The notes: generated from the letters alone by a model not told the origin. 64,000 nucleotides of DNA from a bacterium SCSIO 12827 (GCA_024397995.1 CP073746.1:1674001-1738000); one strand, 5' to 3'. Numbered from the stretch's first letter, positions 43,127 through 52,989 are shown. Numbers and translations are program-made.

Positions 43127-44128
43127 ATGTCCCCGATCTCCCTGCGCGGAATTCTGCTGATCATCATGGCGTTGACGGCGGCCGTCGGTACGGCGCTGTT
43201 CGCCCGCAACTGGATCGCCCAACAGCAGGCAGCGTTCAAGGCCCGGCCGATGCAAACCGCCCCGGCCACGGAAACCCGCCGGGTCCTGGTCGCCAAACAA
43301 ACCATGGAGGCCGGCCGCTTCGTGCGTGCCGAGGATCTGCGTTGGACCGCATGGCCCAAGGACGGCGTTGCCGAAGGCTATGTCGTCGAGGGCGCGGCGC
43401 CGAAAGGGCTGAAGCCCGCGCCGAATGCCGCCGACGGTGGAAAATCCAATACCCATGGCACGGCCGTGTTCGACGGCGCCGTCGTGCGTACCCGCATCAC
43501 GGCGGGCGAACCGGTGACGGCGCTGAAGCTGGTGCAGCCGGGCGAGCGCGGCTTCCTGGCGGCGGTGCTGAAGCCCGGCAAGCGCGCTGTTTCGGTGCCT
43601 GTCAACGCGACCACGGGGATCGCCGGGTTCATTTTTCCGGGTGACCAGGTCGACGTCATCTTCATCGGCCAGATGCGCTTGGAAACCCGGCGCGGCGATG
43701 CCGAGGGCAGCAAGGTGAAGAAGATCGAGTTTTCCGAAACGCTGTTGTCCGGTGCGCGCGTCATCGCCATGGATCAGAAGGTCGAGGCCGGTGACGGTCA
43801 GGCCAAGGTGGCAAAGACCGCGACCCTGGAGGTCACGCCCAAGCAGGCGGAAAAGGTCGCCCTGGCCCTGAAGATGGGTGGGGTTAGCCTGAGCCTGCAT
43901 TCCCTGGCCCGTCACGATAATGCGGGCGTCGGCCAGGACCGTTTCGCGGATGTCGCACAGGCCGTCGGCGCCATGGAAACCGGGGCCGCGCCGCAGGACC
44001 AGAGCGGCAGCTACACCCTTGAATTCGACATCATGAGCATGCTCGGCGACAAGCGTTTCGGCCCGGGTGCGCGTGCGCGCGGGGTCAACGTGATCCGCGC
44101 CGACAAGGCCGAACAGGCCAATTTCTGA
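43127..44128 (+). CDS. cpaB: Flp pilus assembly protein CpaB/RcpC
   Basis: A 333-residue protein with an N-terminal membrane anchor (LRGILLIIMALTAAVGTALFA) and a SAF/CpaB domain (RRVLVAKQTMEAGRFVRAEDLRW, GERGFLAAVLKPGKRAVSVPVNATTGIAGFIFPGDQVDVIF, here split by a gap). CpaB is periplasmic and helps the secretin form. It follows cpaA by 9 bases and precedes cpaC by 14 bases. Confidence 0.92.
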   Translation: MSPISLRGILLIIMALTAAVGTALFARNWIAQQQAAFKARPMQTAPATETRRVLVAKQTMEAGRFVRAEDLRWTAWPKDGVAEGYVVEGAAPKGLKPAPNAADGGKSNTHGTAVFDGAVVRTRITAGEPVTALKLVQPGERGFLAAVLKPGKRAVSVPVNATTGIAGFIFPGDQVDVIFIGQMRLETRRGDAEGSKVKKIEFSETLLSGARVIAMDQKVEAGDGQAKVAKTATLEVTPKQAEKVALALKMGGVSLSLHSLARHDNAGVGQDRFADVAQAVGAMETGAAPQDQSGSYTLEFDIMSMLGDKRFGPGARARGVNVIRADKAEQANF

Positions 44129-44142
44129 AAGGGTGGACGGTC

Positions 44143-45633
44143 ATGCGACCCCAGGCGATGGACATCTTTGACAATCGGCCCAGGCCCCGCGAGATCAAGC
44201 GGTGGAGCCGCCTAATCCTGGCCGCCGGCGTCTTGCTGGCCCTGATAATGGCGATGCTGTTCGCACCGCCGCTGGCCGCTTTTGCCTCGGCCCAGGGCCT
44301 GGACGCGGGCCGGGTCGAAGTCATTAGCCCTGCCGGCGCCAACATCAAGATGGAGGTCAACAAGGGCCGCCTGGTGCGCCTGTTGCGTCCGGCCTCGACC
44401 GTGTTCATCGCCGATCCGCGCATCGCCGACGTACAGGTCAAGTCGCCGTCCCTGGTCTACCTGTTCGCCAAGGCACCGGGCGAGACGACTTTGTATGCCG
44501 TCGATCAGGCCGAACGCGTACTGGCCAATGTCGACATCACCGTCGGCCACAACCTGTCGCGCCTGCGTGACGCCCTTGCCAAGCTGGCGCCGGACCACGA
44601 CGTCACGGTCGACAGCATCGATGGCGCGCTGATCGTCGACGGCATCGTGCCTACCGCAAGCAAGGCCGAAGATATTCGACGTCTCGCCGTGTCCTTCGCG
44701 GGGGCGCCGGAAAACGTCATCAACCGCTTGGGCGTCGACGCCCCTAACCAGGTCAACCTGCGGGTCCGTGTCGCCGAGGTGTCGCGCGACGTCGACAAGC
44801 AGTTGGGATTCAATTGGAGTGCCGTCGGCTCCATCGGCGCCTTCGCCTTCGGTGTCGCGACAGCAAATCCCTTCGCGGCGAATGTCATCAGCCAAACCCT
44901 GACCGCCAATCCGGGGACGTTTTCCGCCGGCAACGGCAAGTTCACTTTCGACGTGAACGGCGTGATCGACGCGTTGGAAGAAGAGGGCTTGGTCACCGTC
45001 CTGGCCGAACCCAACCTGACGGCCATGTCCGGCGAGACGGCCAGCTTCCTCGCGGGCGGAGAATTCCCGATCCTGGTGCCGGAGGGCAACGACCGGGTGG
45101 TCATCGAGTTCAAGGAATTCGGCGTGTCGCTGGCCTTCACGCCGACGATTTCCGGCGACAGCCGCATCAACCTGCACGTCCGGCCCGAGGTCAGCCAACT
45201 GTCCAACGCCAATGCCGTGACCCTGAATAACTTCCAGATCCCGTCGTTGACCACGCGCCGGGCGGAAACCACGGTGGAACTGGGCAGCGGCCAAAGCTTT
45301 GCCATTGCCGGGCTGTTGCAGAACAACGTGACCCACAGCATTTCCGAATTTCCCGGGCTCGGCGACGTGCCGGTGCTGGGCAGCCTGTTCAAGTCCGACC
45401 GCTTTCAGCGCGAGGAATCCGAGCTGGTCATCATCGTCACCCCCTACATCGTCAAGCCGGCGCCGTCGCGCAAATTGGCTGCCCCCACGGACGGCTATCA
45501 GGCGCCCCACGACATCGAACGCATCATCGGCGGCTCCACGGGCCGCCACGCCGACGCCCCGGCCAAGCCCCGGACCGTGACAAAGAACGGCCGGGCGCTG
45601 ATCGGTCCCGTCGGATTCACCTTCGAGGATTGA
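44143..45633 (+). CDS. cpaC: Secretin CpaC/RcpA
   Basis: The outer-membrane channel of the pilus, 496 residues. A signal region (LILAAGVLLALIMAMLF) is followed by the pilus N-terminal domain (NKGRLVRLLRPASTVFIADPRIADVQV), a BON-like stretch and the secretin domain with VTVLAEPNLTAMSGETASFLAGGEFPI and the C-terminal VPVLGSLFKSDRFQREESELVIIVTPYIV. An alternate ATG lies at 44158. Most of the length fits family members. Confidence 0.93.
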   Translation: MRPQAMDIFDNRPRPREIKRWSRLILAAGVLLALIMAMLFAPPLAAFASAQGLDAGRVEVISPAGANIKMEVNKGRLVRLLRPASTVFIADPRIADVQVKSPSLVYLFAKAPGETTLYAVDQAERVLANVDITVGHNLSRLRDALAKLAPDHDVTVDSIDGALIVDGIVPTASKAEDIRRLAVSFAGAPENVINRLGVDAPNQVNLRVRVAEVSRDVDKQLGFNWSAVGSIGAFAFGVATANPFAANVISQTLTANPGTFSAGNGKFTFDVNGVIDALEEEGLVTVLAEPNLTAMSGETASFLAGGEFPILVPEGNDRVVIEFKEFGVSLAFTPTISGDSRINLHVRPEVSQLSNANAVTLNNFQIPSLTTRRAETTVELGSGQSFAIAGLLQNNVTHSISEFPGLGDVPVLGSLFKSDRFQREESELVIIVTPYIVKPAPSRKLAAPTDGYQAPHDIERIIGGSTGRHADAPAKPRTVTKNGRALIGPVGFTFED

Positions 45634-45683
45634 GAACCCACTATCCGTATTCCCCAATGTCTTCACACCCCAGGAGCATTGCC

Positions 45684-46535
45684 ATGAACACCCCGAACCG
45701 GATCTACACCAAGCCCCGCAAGGCCAAGACGAAGCCGGCCGCGTTTGTTTCCGCCGCGAAGCGCAAGCCCACCATCTGGGACCGCGGCGTCGGCGGCGGA
45801 AGCAGCGGCAAGGGGCGGTCCCTCGGCTGGCGGGCAGGCGCCCATGCCGGCAGTTCCTGGGCCGGGATTCTGTGTCTGGTTCTGCTCGGTGCCTGCAACC
45901 ACATTCCCGATTTCAAGGCCTACGCGCCCTATGACCCGCCCACCACGCGACAACCCCGCGTGCAGCCTGTCGCCATCGCCCATAAGGTCGCCTTCTCCCA
46001 GGGAACGGTGACACTGGACGCCACGGCGGGCCGCGATATCGACGCCTTCTTGGCGCGTCAGAAGGTCGACCGGGCGGATGCCTTGGAAATCGCCATCCCA
46101 GTCGGTGGCGGCGAAATCGCTCGTGGCCGGGCAGCGCGGGTCGCGGCCTATCTGAAGCTTAAGCGCTTGGCCGCGGGGCTGGTCATCGACGACGATCCCA
46201 AGATGGCGGCCGATACGGTGCGTTTGGTCGTCCACCGCTATCAGGTCGCCCTGCCGGGATGCCCTGATTGGTCGGACCGCAGCGGCATCACCCATGGCAA
46301 CCAACCTTCAGGAAACTGGGGTTGCGCCACGGCGGTCAATCTCGGCCTGATGGTCGCCAATCCGGGCGATCTGGTGTGGGGGCGTGACGGCGGGCCCGCC
46401 GACGGGGAGGCCCAGGTGTTGGGCATCCAGCGCTACCGCAAGGGTGAGACCAAACCGCTTCTGGGTGGCGCGACGTCGCAGGCACCGGCGGCCGGAACAG
46501 GTGCGCCCGCCGGCGGCGAAGGAGCCGGCAAATGA
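45684..46535 (+). CDS. cpaD: Pilus assembly lipoprotein CpaD
   Basis: A 283-residue CpaD-family protein. The lipobox is LVLLGAC with Cys about 71, followed by a domain containing VTLDATAGRDIDAFLARQ and the conserved CPDWSDRSGITHGNQPSGNWGCATAVNLGLMVANPGDLV. The lipobox is preceded by about 52 residues of basic, Gly-rich sequence instead of a short n-region. CAGGAG lies before the ATG at 45684. Its end overlaps cpaE (ATGA). Confidence 0.9.
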   Translation: MNTPNRIYTKPRKAKTKPAAFVSAAKRKPTIWDRGVGGGSSGKGRSLGWRAGAHAGSSWAGILCLVLLGACNHIPDFKAYAPYDPPTTRQPRVQPVAIAHKVAFSQGTVTLDATAGRDIDAFLARQKVDRADALEIAIPVGGGEIARGRAARVAAYLKLKRLAAGLVIDDDPKMAADTVRLVVHRYQVALPGCPDWSDRSGITHGNQPSGNWGCATAVNLGLMVANPGDLVWGRDGGPADGEAQVLGIQRYRKGETKPLLGGATSQAPAAGTGAPAGGEGAGK

Positions 46536-47767
46536 CCCCGGCCCCGGAAAAGAAGCTTGCCCCTACAGCGGCCAGCAAGCCCAAGCCCTTCATGGCCTTC
46601 GTCATGGACGAGATCACGCGCAGTCAGCTTGAGCGCGCGGCCGAGGATGCGGGCTTTGCCGGCGACGTTTATGTGGGCGACACGGATGCGGCCCTCGCCA
46701 CTCTGGCCGAGGTCGTTCCTGCCCGTTACTTGGTTCTTGATCTTGCCGACCGCACGGACCTGGTTGCGGCCGTGAACGACTTTGCCGAGGTCTGCCAGCC
46801 GGACACCCGGGTTCTGGTTTTGGGCGCGGTGAACGACGTCGCGGTCTACCGCGCCTTGGTCGATCTCGGCGTGTCCGACTATCTGGTCAAACCGGTGGCC
46901 GGGCCGCAATTGACAGCGGCCCTGGCGCGCCTGGGGGCAGAGGCGCAGCCGGATACGGGCGACAAGGCGGCCTCGGCCGTCAGGTGCGGCACGGTCACGG
47001 GCGTCGTGTCCGCGCGGGGTGGGGCAGGGGCCAGCACGGTTGCCGTGAACTTGGCCTGGGCGTTGTCGGTCGAAGCGCCGGGAAAATGCGCCCTGGTCGA
47101 TCTCGATCTGCGGTTCGGCACCGCCGCCATGATGCTGGACCTGGAGCCGGGACGCGGCTTCAAGGAAGCGCTCGACAACCCGGGGCGCATCGACAGCCTG
47201 TTCATGGAACGCGCCATGGTGCGCGCCACGGACAATCTGTCCCTGCTGGCCGGGGAAGAAGACGTGTCGGCTGAACCGGCGGTTGCCGAGGGGGCCCTTG
47301 ATGTCTTGTTTGACCGGTTGGCGGGCGCCTTCGACCATGTGGTGGCGGATCTGCCGCGTTGGCGCCTGGGCGATCACGTGAAGCATCTGGACCGCCTTTT
47401 CCTGGTGACCGAACCGACCCTGGCCGGCCTGCGCGATGCGCTGCGCCTGAAGGATGCGGCCTTGGCCTTGGCCGGCACCGACCTGCCGGTGCAGATCGTC
47501 CTCAACAAGGGCGGGGCGACGAAGAAGGGCGAATTGACGGAGGCTGATGCGGTCAAGGGCGGGCTGCCCAAGCCGGCCTATGTGTTGCCTGATGAGACCA
47601 AGGTGCAGGCCCAGGCCCAGGCCACGGGCAAGCCCATGGTGCAGATCGCCCCTCGGGCCAAGGCGTCCAAGGTGATCGTCGAGATGGCCCGCGATCTGGC
47701 GCTTGATGACAGCGACGCGGTTCCGACGAGGTCTCTGTTTGGTCTGATCCTCGGCGGCCGGGCTTAG
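46532..47767 (+). CDS. cpaE: Pilus assembly ATPase-like protein CpaE/TadZ
   Basis: A 411-residue cytoplasmic protein. The N-terminal part is receiver-like (FMAFVMDEITRSQLERAAEDAGF and LGVSDYLVKPVAGPQL), followed by a MinD/ParA-type domain with SARGGAGASTVAVNLAWAL near residue 160, a deviant P-loop, and DLDLRFGTAAMMLDL. CpaE places the pilus machine at the pole. It overlaps cpaD by four bases. Confidence 0.92.
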   Translation: MTPAPEKKLAPTAASKPKPFMAFVMDEITRSQLERAAEDAGFAGDVYVGDTDAALATLAEVVPARYLVLDLADRTDLVAAVNDFAEVCQPDTRVLVLGAVNDVAVYRALVDLGVSDYLVKPVAGPQLTAALARLGAEAQPDTGDKAASAVRCGTVTGVVSARGGAGASTVAVNLAWALSVEAPGKCALVDLDLRFGTAAMMLDLEPGRGFKEALDNPGRIDSLFMERAMVRATDNLSLLAGEEDVSAEPAVAEGALDVLFDRLAGAFDHVVADLPRWRLGDHVKHLDRLFLVTEPTLAGLRDALRLKDAALALAGTDLPVQIVLNKGGATKKGELTEADAVKGGLPKPAYVLPDETKVQAQAQATGKPMVQIAPRAKASKVIVEMARDLALDDSDAVPTRSLFGLILGGRA

Positions 47768-47778
47768 GAGGCGGGATC

Positions 47779-49476
47779 GTGAGTTTCGGACGCAGAGATA
47801 CCTCGAAAGTCGTCGCCTTGGCGGCGCATCGTCTGCCCACGCAAGGTGATGCGGACCCGGTTCCGGGCGAAATGCCTGCGGTTGAGGAATCGGTGCCGGA
47901 ACCGCCGATGCGCGAGGTCGAAGATGCTGAAGAGTATCGCCCCGAAATCGTTGCCCGCGCGGTCGACAAGATTTGGCCAAGCGTCCGGATCGGCGCGAAG
48001 GATCTATTGAGTCCGGACTACAGCCGGGGTGATCGCGCAGCCTGCATCGGCGTGATTCTCGATGCCGAAAGCAGGATGTCCGGCGACCCGCTGTTCGAAT
48101 CCGAACGCCGCGACGTCATCACGGAATTGCTTAACCGTCTGACGGCCCTACCGGGCGTCGGCGGGGTGGGCGGCCGCACGTCGGTGCCTGACCCGACGGG
48201 GATGGCCAAGGAGCGGGTCCAGCCCTTGTTGATGGAACGCATGGACGTATCCAAGGCAGCCGAGTTGCCGCGTGCCGAGATGGCCCGTCAGGTCACGGAT
48301 CTTGTCGCCGAAATTCTGGCCGAGGAGAAACTGCACCTCAACCTGATCGAGCAGCGCGATTTGGTGACCATGTTGCTCAACGACATGCTGGGCCTGGGGC
48401 CGCTGGAACCGCTGCTGGCCGATGACAAGGTCACCGATATCATGGTCAACGGGCCGGATCAGGTTTACGTGGAACGCGGCGGACGTCTGGAATTGGCCGA
48501 GGTCAGGTTCCGCGATAACGCCCATGTTCTGAACGTGGCGCAGCGTATCGTGTCCGCCATCGGGCGGCGGGTCGATGAGACCTCACCCTTGTGCGACGCG
48601 CGTCTGGCCGACGGCTCGCGCGTTAACGTCATCATTCCGCCGCTCGCCATCGACGGGCCGTCGATCTCGATCCGTAAATTCGCCAAGCAGAAGATCACCA
48701 TGGAAAAGATGGAGCAGCAGAACAACCTGTCGCCGGCCATGGCGACGGTGCTGCGCATCGCCGGGCGGGCGCGCCTTAACATCATCATTTCCGGCGGCAC
48801 GGGGTCGGGCAAGACGACCTTGCTGAATGCCCTGTCGCGCATGATCGACCCCGGCGAGCGCATCGTGACCATCGAGGACGCGGCCGAACTGCAACTGCAA
48901 CAGCCCCATGTCGTGCGTCTGGAAACCCGGCCCGCCAACCTGGAGGGCGAGGGCGAGATCACCCAGCGTGAACTGGTGAAGAACTGCCTGCGCATGCGCC
49001 CGGACCGCATCATCCTGGGTGAAATCCGGGCCGGGGAGGCGCTGGATATGCTGCAGGCCATGAACACGGGCCATGACGGATCGCTTTGTACCATCCACGC
49101 GAACCGCCCGCGCGAAGCCTTGACGCGGTTGGAGAACATGGTCGCCATGGCCGGGGTCAAGCTGCCCAACGAAGCCGTGCGCGCGCAGATCGCCGGTGCC
49201 GTCAACATGATCGTGCAGATCGCCCGCATGCGCGACGGCGTGCGCCGCATCACCCATATCACCGAGGTCGTGGGCATGGAGGGCGAGGTCGTCACCACCC
49301 AGGACCTGTTCACCTTTGAATTCGAGGGCGAGGACGCCGATGGCAAGCTTTACGGCGCCTTTAAGTCGTCGGGCCTGCGCCCGGCCTTCGCCGCCAACGC
49401 CAAATACTTCGGCCTGGAAAAGGCATTGCTGGAGGCGATGTCCCTGCCCGATCACGTGACGCAGCGGGCGGGATAA
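47779..49476 (+). CDS. cpaF: Secretion ATPase CpaF/TadA
   Basis: The pilus assembly/retraction motor, 565 residues. The C-terminal part has the VirB11/PulE-type motifs: GGTGSGKTTLLNALSRM (Walker A, about 339-347), IEDAAELQLQQPHVVRLETRP, the Asp box RMRPDRIILGEIRAGEALDMLQAMNTGHDGSLCTIHANRP (here in parts) and the His box. A 170-residue N-terminal region is present, acidic and Pro-rich at first. It begins with GTG at 47779. Confidence 0.94.
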   Translation: MSFGRRDTSKVVALAAHRLPTQGDADPVPGEMPAVEESVPEPPMREVEDAEEYRPEIVARAVDKIWPSVRIGAKDLLSPDYSRGDRAACIGVILDAESRMSGDPLFESERRDVITELLNRLTALPGVGGVGGRTSVPDPTGMAKERVQPLLMERMDVSKAAELPRAEMARQVTDLVAEILAEEKLHLNLIEQRDLVTMLLNDMLGLGPLEPLLADDKVTDIMVNGPDQVYVERGGRLELAEVRFRDNAHVLNVAQRIVSAIGRRVDETSPLCDARLADGSRVNVIIPPLAIDGPSISIRKFAKQKITMEKMEQQNNLSPAMATVLRIAGRARLNIIISGGTGSGKTTLLNALSRMIDPGERIVTIEDAAELQLQQPHVVRLETRPANLEGEGEITQRELVKNCLRMRPDRIILGEIRAGEALDMLQAMNTGHDGSLCTIHANRPREALTRLENMVAMAGVKLPNEAVRAQIAGAVNMIVQIARMRDGVRRITHITEVVGMEGEVVTTQDLFTFEFEGEDADGKLYGAFKSSGLRPAFAANAKYFGLEKALLEAMSLPDHVTQRAG

Positions 49477-49485
49477 CGGGCGGCC

Positions 49486-50454
49486 ATGGAAATCCTGCTG
49501 ATATCGCTGGGCGTGTTCATCACCTTACTGACCGGCTGGTACGGGCTGGGGGCGGAACGGTCCAAGCGGGCCCGCATCCTGACCCGCCGCCTGACTGCCG
49601 TCGGGCCGGCCAAGGCGCTGCCGGGCGGCGGGGGTGCCGTGACCCTGCGCCGTGACGACGGGGCAGGCAGGGGGTTGGAGAAATCCCTGGGTCGCCTGCT
49701 GCCGCGCATCGCCAGCCTGCGCAAGCGGCTGGCGCGGACCGGCAAACGGATGTCGGTCACGGGCTATCTGTGTGTGTCGGCCGGATTGGCGGCGACCGTG
49801 TTCGCGGTCTTGTTCCTGGTCCTGAATCTGCATCCTGTGCTGTCCGCGCTGTCGGCTTTGGCCGCTGGATTGTTGTTGCCGCATATCGTCGTTTCCATGA
49901 TGGCGACGCGGCGGCAGAACCGATTCAACAGCCTGTTTCCCGACGCTATAGATCTCATGGTCCGGGGACTGCGGTCCGGCCTGCCGGTCACTGAATGCAT
50001 CAAGGCCGTGGGCCGCGAGCTGGCAGAGCCGGTCGGCGCCGAGTTCCGTCGCATCACTGACGAGGTCAAGTTCGGGGCCAAGATCAACGAGGCCCTATGG
50101 GCGGCGGCCCATCGCCTGGACATTCCCGAGTTTAAGTTCTTCGTGGTCAGCCTGTCCGTGCAGCAGGAAACCGGCGGCAACCTGGCCGAGACCCTGGCCA
50201 ACCTGTCGGACATCCTGCGCCGCCGCCGGCAGATGAAGCTGAAGATCAAGGCCATGTCGTCCGAGGCCAAGGCCAGCGCCATGATCCTGGGCTCCCTGCC
50301 GTTCATCATGTTCTGCATCATCTACATGATGAACCCGGGTTATGAATCCCTGCTATTCACGGACCCGCGCGGGCGGCTCATTCTGGGTGGTGGGTTGATC
50401 GCCATGGCGATGGGCGTGTTCGTCATGAGCCGCATGGTGAGGTTCGAGATATGA
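49486..50454 (+). CDS. tadB: Pilus inner-membrane protein TadB
   Basis: A 322-residue T2SSF-domain protein. Hydrophobic segments are at the N-terminus (LLISLGVFITLLTGWYGLG), at about 90-140, and at the C-terminus, enclosing the cytoplasmic T2SSF region with SLFPDAIDLMVRGLRSGLPVTECI and VQQETGGNLAETLANLSDILR. It overlaps tadC by four bases. TadB and TadC form the inner-membrane platform of the pilus. Confidence 0.92.
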   Translation: MEILLISLGVFITLLTGWYGLGAERSKRARILTRRLTAVGPAKALPGGGGAVTLRRDDGAGRGLEKSLGRLLPRIASLRKRLARTGKRMSVTGYLCVSAGLAATVFAVLFLVLNLHPVLSALSALAAGLLLPHIVVSMMATRRQNRFNSLFPDAIDLMVRGLRSGLPVTECIKAVGRELAEPVGAEFRRITDEVKFGAKINEALWAAAHRLDIPEFKFFVVSLSVQQETGGNLAETLANLSDILRRRRQMKLKIKAMSSEAKASAMILGSLPFIMFCIIYMMNPGYESLLFTDPRGRLILGGGLIAMAMGVFVMSRMVRFEI

Positions 50455-51431
50455 GCGCCCTCGACCTGATCCCCGGCCTGGACGCAGCCGACCTGATCAC
50501 CGCCATGGCGGCCCTGGTGGCAGGCTTCGCCGTCTATGCGGTATGGACGGCGCTGCTGGTCCGCGACCCCATGGCCGGGCGCATCAAAAGCGTCGGCCTG
50601 CACCGGGACGAATTACGCCAGGCCATGCTGGCGGCCCAGGGCAACCGCGCCAGGCGGCGTGAGACCACGGTCGATTTCATGCGCCGGGTGGCCTTGCGCC
50701 TGAAGCTTCTGAAGACCCAGCAGGCCGACGCCGTCACTCTGCGTTTGGCGCAGGCCGGGTTCAGGTCCAAGGACGCGCTGGTCATCTATCTGTTCGCCAA
50801 GCTGGCGTTGCCCTTCGTGCTGGGGGCCGTCGCCGTGGTTCTGGTCTATGTCTCGGACTTTTGGGCGATGTCCGGGATGATGAAGCTGTTCGTCGCCATC
50901 GCCGCGGTGATCGTCGGCGCCTACGCACCGGAGGTCTTCGTCGCCAACATCCGGCAAAAGCGCCAGCAGGCCATGCAGAAGGGGCTGCCGGACGCCCTCG
51001 ACCTTTTGGTCATCTGCACAGAGGCAGGCCTTGCCCTTGACGCCGCTCTGACGCGGGTGGCGCGAGAGACCGGCCCCGCCTGTCCGGAACTTGCGGAGGA
51101 ATTGAGCATCTGCGCGGTCGAGCTCGGTTTTCTGCCGGACCGCCGCCAGGCCCTTGACAACCTGTCGACGCGCACGGCCCTGGCGTCGATCCGGGGTGTC
51201 GTCAATTCCCTGCAGCAGACGGAGAAATACGGAACGCCGCTGTCGCTGTCGCTGCGCGTTTTGTCCACGGAATTCCGCAACGATCGCATGATGCGGGCCG
51301 AGGAAAAGGCAGCCCGCCTGCCGGCGACGCTGACCGTGCCGCTGATCCTGTTCATTCTGCCGGCGCTGTTCGTGGTGCTGCTGGGGCCGGCCGTGATCAG
51401 CGCCATCGACGGACTGGGCGGCCTGAAATGA
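50451..51431 (+). CDS. tadC: Pilus inner-membrane protein TadC
   Basis: A 326-residue T2SSF-domain protein. Its cytoplasmic region reads GLPDALDLLVICTEAGLALDAALTRVARETG and SLQQTEKYGTPLSLSLRVLS; hydrophobic segments are at the N-terminus, around 105-150 and at the C-terminus. It is coupled to tadB (ATGA overlap) and ends the pilus operon; a convergent hairpin follows. Confidence 0.92.
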   Translation: MSALDLIPGLDAADLITAMAALVAGFAVYAVWTALLVRDPMAGRIKSVGLHRDELRQAMLAAQGNRARRRETTVDFMRRVALRLKLLKTQQADAVTLRLAQAGFRSKDALVIYLFAKLALPFVLGAVAVVLVYVSDFWAMSGMMKLFVAIAAVIVGAYAPEVFVANIRQKRQQAMQKGLPDALDLLVICTEAGLALDAALTRVARETGPACPELAEELSICAVELGFLPDRRQALDNLSTRTALASIRGVVNSLQQTEKYGTPLSLSLRVLSTEFRNDRMMRAEEKAARLPATLTVPLILFILPALFVVLLGPAVISAIDGLGGLK

Positions 51432-51496
51432 ATGTTGGAGAGATTGGAGATAAGTTGGGTGAGCCGCCTTCACTTTAGGGGTCAGGCGGACCACCT

Positions 51497-51529
51497 GGCC
51501 GGAGGACGGAGGGGTGCCGTCCTCCGGCC
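51497..51529. terminator. Hairpin between tadC and the convergent TPR gene
   Basis: GGCCGGAGGACGG (51497-51509) pairs perfectly with CCGTCCTCCGGCC (51517-51529) around a 7-base loop. The following GCTTTA is only a short T stretch, so this is a likely bidirectional terminator without a full T tract. Confidence 0.6.
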
Positions 51530-51561
51530 GCTTTACCGGCGGTCGGAACGGTGGCGGCTGT

Positions 51562-52389
51562 TTAGCCGTCGGGACCCTGGCCCGTGTGCACGGCCCGCGC
51601 GCGGGCCTTGTCCGACAGCTTGCGCAGTGCCTCGTAGCGCTTGAGGTTGCTTTGCACCTGAGCTTCGGTGAGATCCAGGCGGCCGATCCTGGTGGCGCGG
51701 TCCGTGTCGCCGGACAGGCCGTAAACCAGGGCCAGATTTTGGCGTGCACGGGGGCCGGCGCCCGGCGATTTGGCGGCATCGCCCAGCACCTGGATCGCTT
51801 CCGCGTAGGCGCCGGACAGGGCCAGGGACAGGCCAAGGTTGTTCTTCAGGGACAGGCTGTCCGGGGCCAGGACGAGACCCTGGCGGTAGAGCGCCTGGGC
51901 TGCGGCATGGTCGCCCGCAAGGTCGCGCGCGATGCCGAGGCCGTTGAGGGGGCGATGATCCTTGGGTGCCGCCGCCTGGGCGCGGGTGAAGGCGTCGGCG
52001 GCCTCTGCCGGACGGTCGAGAGCGACGAGGGCTTGGCCCAGGCCTAAAAGGGCGGCCGCGTCGCCCGGTGCCAAAGCGGTCAGGCGGGTATAGGCCGCGG
52101 CGGCTTCTTCCGCCAGGCCGAGGGCCAGGGCCGTCTCGCCGCTGCGCCGGTAGGGTTCGTCCCAGTCGGGGCGCATGGCCTGGGCGCGTTGGTAGAAGGC
52201 GAGGGCGGAGGCGCTGTCGCCACCGGCGCGGGATGCGTCACCGACCCGAACGAGCTGGCGGGCGCGGTTGTCGGCGTTGTCCTGCTTGATCTCTTCCGGC
52301 GTCGGCACCTTGTCCGTGGCACAGGCGGCGACGGACAGCAGGGCGATGGCGAGGAAGATTCGCCGGAATATGCGGAACGGCGTGGTCAT
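51562..52389 (-). CDS. tadD: TadD-like TPR lipoprotein
   Basis: A 275-residue protein with a lipoprotein signal (RIFLAIALLSVAACATDK, Cys about 23) and tetratricopeptide repeats (ASALAFYQRAQAMRPDWDEPYRRS, ALGLAEEAAAAYTRLTALAPGDAAALLGLGQ, and further units). TadD is the TPR pilotin-like lipoprotein of Tad systems. It is on the opposite strand to the main locus. The role as TadD is inferred from its position and layout. Confidence 0.78.
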   Translation of the reverse strand: MTTPFRIFRRIFLAIALLSVAACATDKVPTPEEIKQDNADNRARQLVRVGDASRAGGDSASALAFYQRAQAMRPDWDEPYRRSGETALALGLAEEAAAAYTRLTALAPGDAAALLGLGQALVALDRPAEAADAFTRAQAAAPKDHRPLNGLGIARDLAGDHAAAQALYRQGLVLAPDSLSLKNNLGLSLALSGAYAEAIQVLGDAAKSPGAGPRARQNLALVYGLSGDTDRATRIGRLDLTEAQVQSNLKRYEALRKLSDKARARAVHTGQGPDG

Positions 52390-52518
52390 GGTCCGAGCCT
52401 ACAACGCAGCGGCGCAGCGGGCCATAGGGCCGTCACGGTAGCCTGCTCTCGGTGTCTGACTTGGTTGTTGCGAAATGGGACAGAAAATATAACAGTCTTG
52501 GGATAGAGGAGACGTCAC

Positions 52519-52971
52519 GTGAGCCGAACTTATTCCGAATTGACGCGCCTGATCGAGCGCCTGCATCGGCGCTTTCTCGACGTCATCCGTGCTGAACTGA
52601 ATCGCCTGGGGGTGCGTGACCTGAACGGGGTGCAGGCTCTGCTGCTGGCCAATATCGGGGACGAGGCCATGGCCATCCGTGATCTGGTCGAACGCGGCTA
52701 CTATCAGGGCTCCAACGTGTCCTACAACATCAAGAAACTGACGGACATGGGCTATCTGACCCAGGAACGCTCCCTGCACGACAAGCGATCCATCACGGTG
52801 CAGCTGACCGACAAGGCGCGGGCCGTGGTCAAACAGGTCAAGGCGCTTGAGGATCACAACGCCAACGCCTTCAGCGAATACATCGACGAACCGAAGGTCG
52901 AGGAGGTCTGTCAGGCCTTGCAGCGGCTTGAGCGGACCTGGGCCGACTACATCCATTACGGCGGCGAATAG
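52519..52971 (+). CDS. MarR-type winged-helix regulator
   Basis: A 150-residue protein: VQALLLANIGDEAMAIRDLVERG, SNVSYNIKKLTDMGYLTQERSLHDKRSITVQLTDKAR (helix-turn-helix and wing), and a terminal coiled helix. It resembles the LdtR-like MarR group of alphaproteobacteria. The start is GTG at 52519, with GAGG upstream. It lies between the pilus locus and a HAD phosphatase gene in the opposite direction. No palindromic operator was recognised upstream. Confidence 0.8.
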   Translation: MSRTYSELTRLIERLHRRFLDVIRAELNRLGVRDLNGVQALLLANIGDEAMAIRDLVERGYYQGSNVSYNIKKLTDMGYLTQERSLHDKRSITVQLTDKARAVVKQVKALEDHNANAFSEYIDEPKVEEVCQALQRLERTWADYIHYGGE

Positions 52972-52989
52972 CGCTTTCCGCCCGGCCGT

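Noticed and set aside
42488..43915. 475-residue minus-strand frame opposite cpaA and cpaB
   Set aside because: It covers two well-supported pilus genes; composition is that of a shadow frame.
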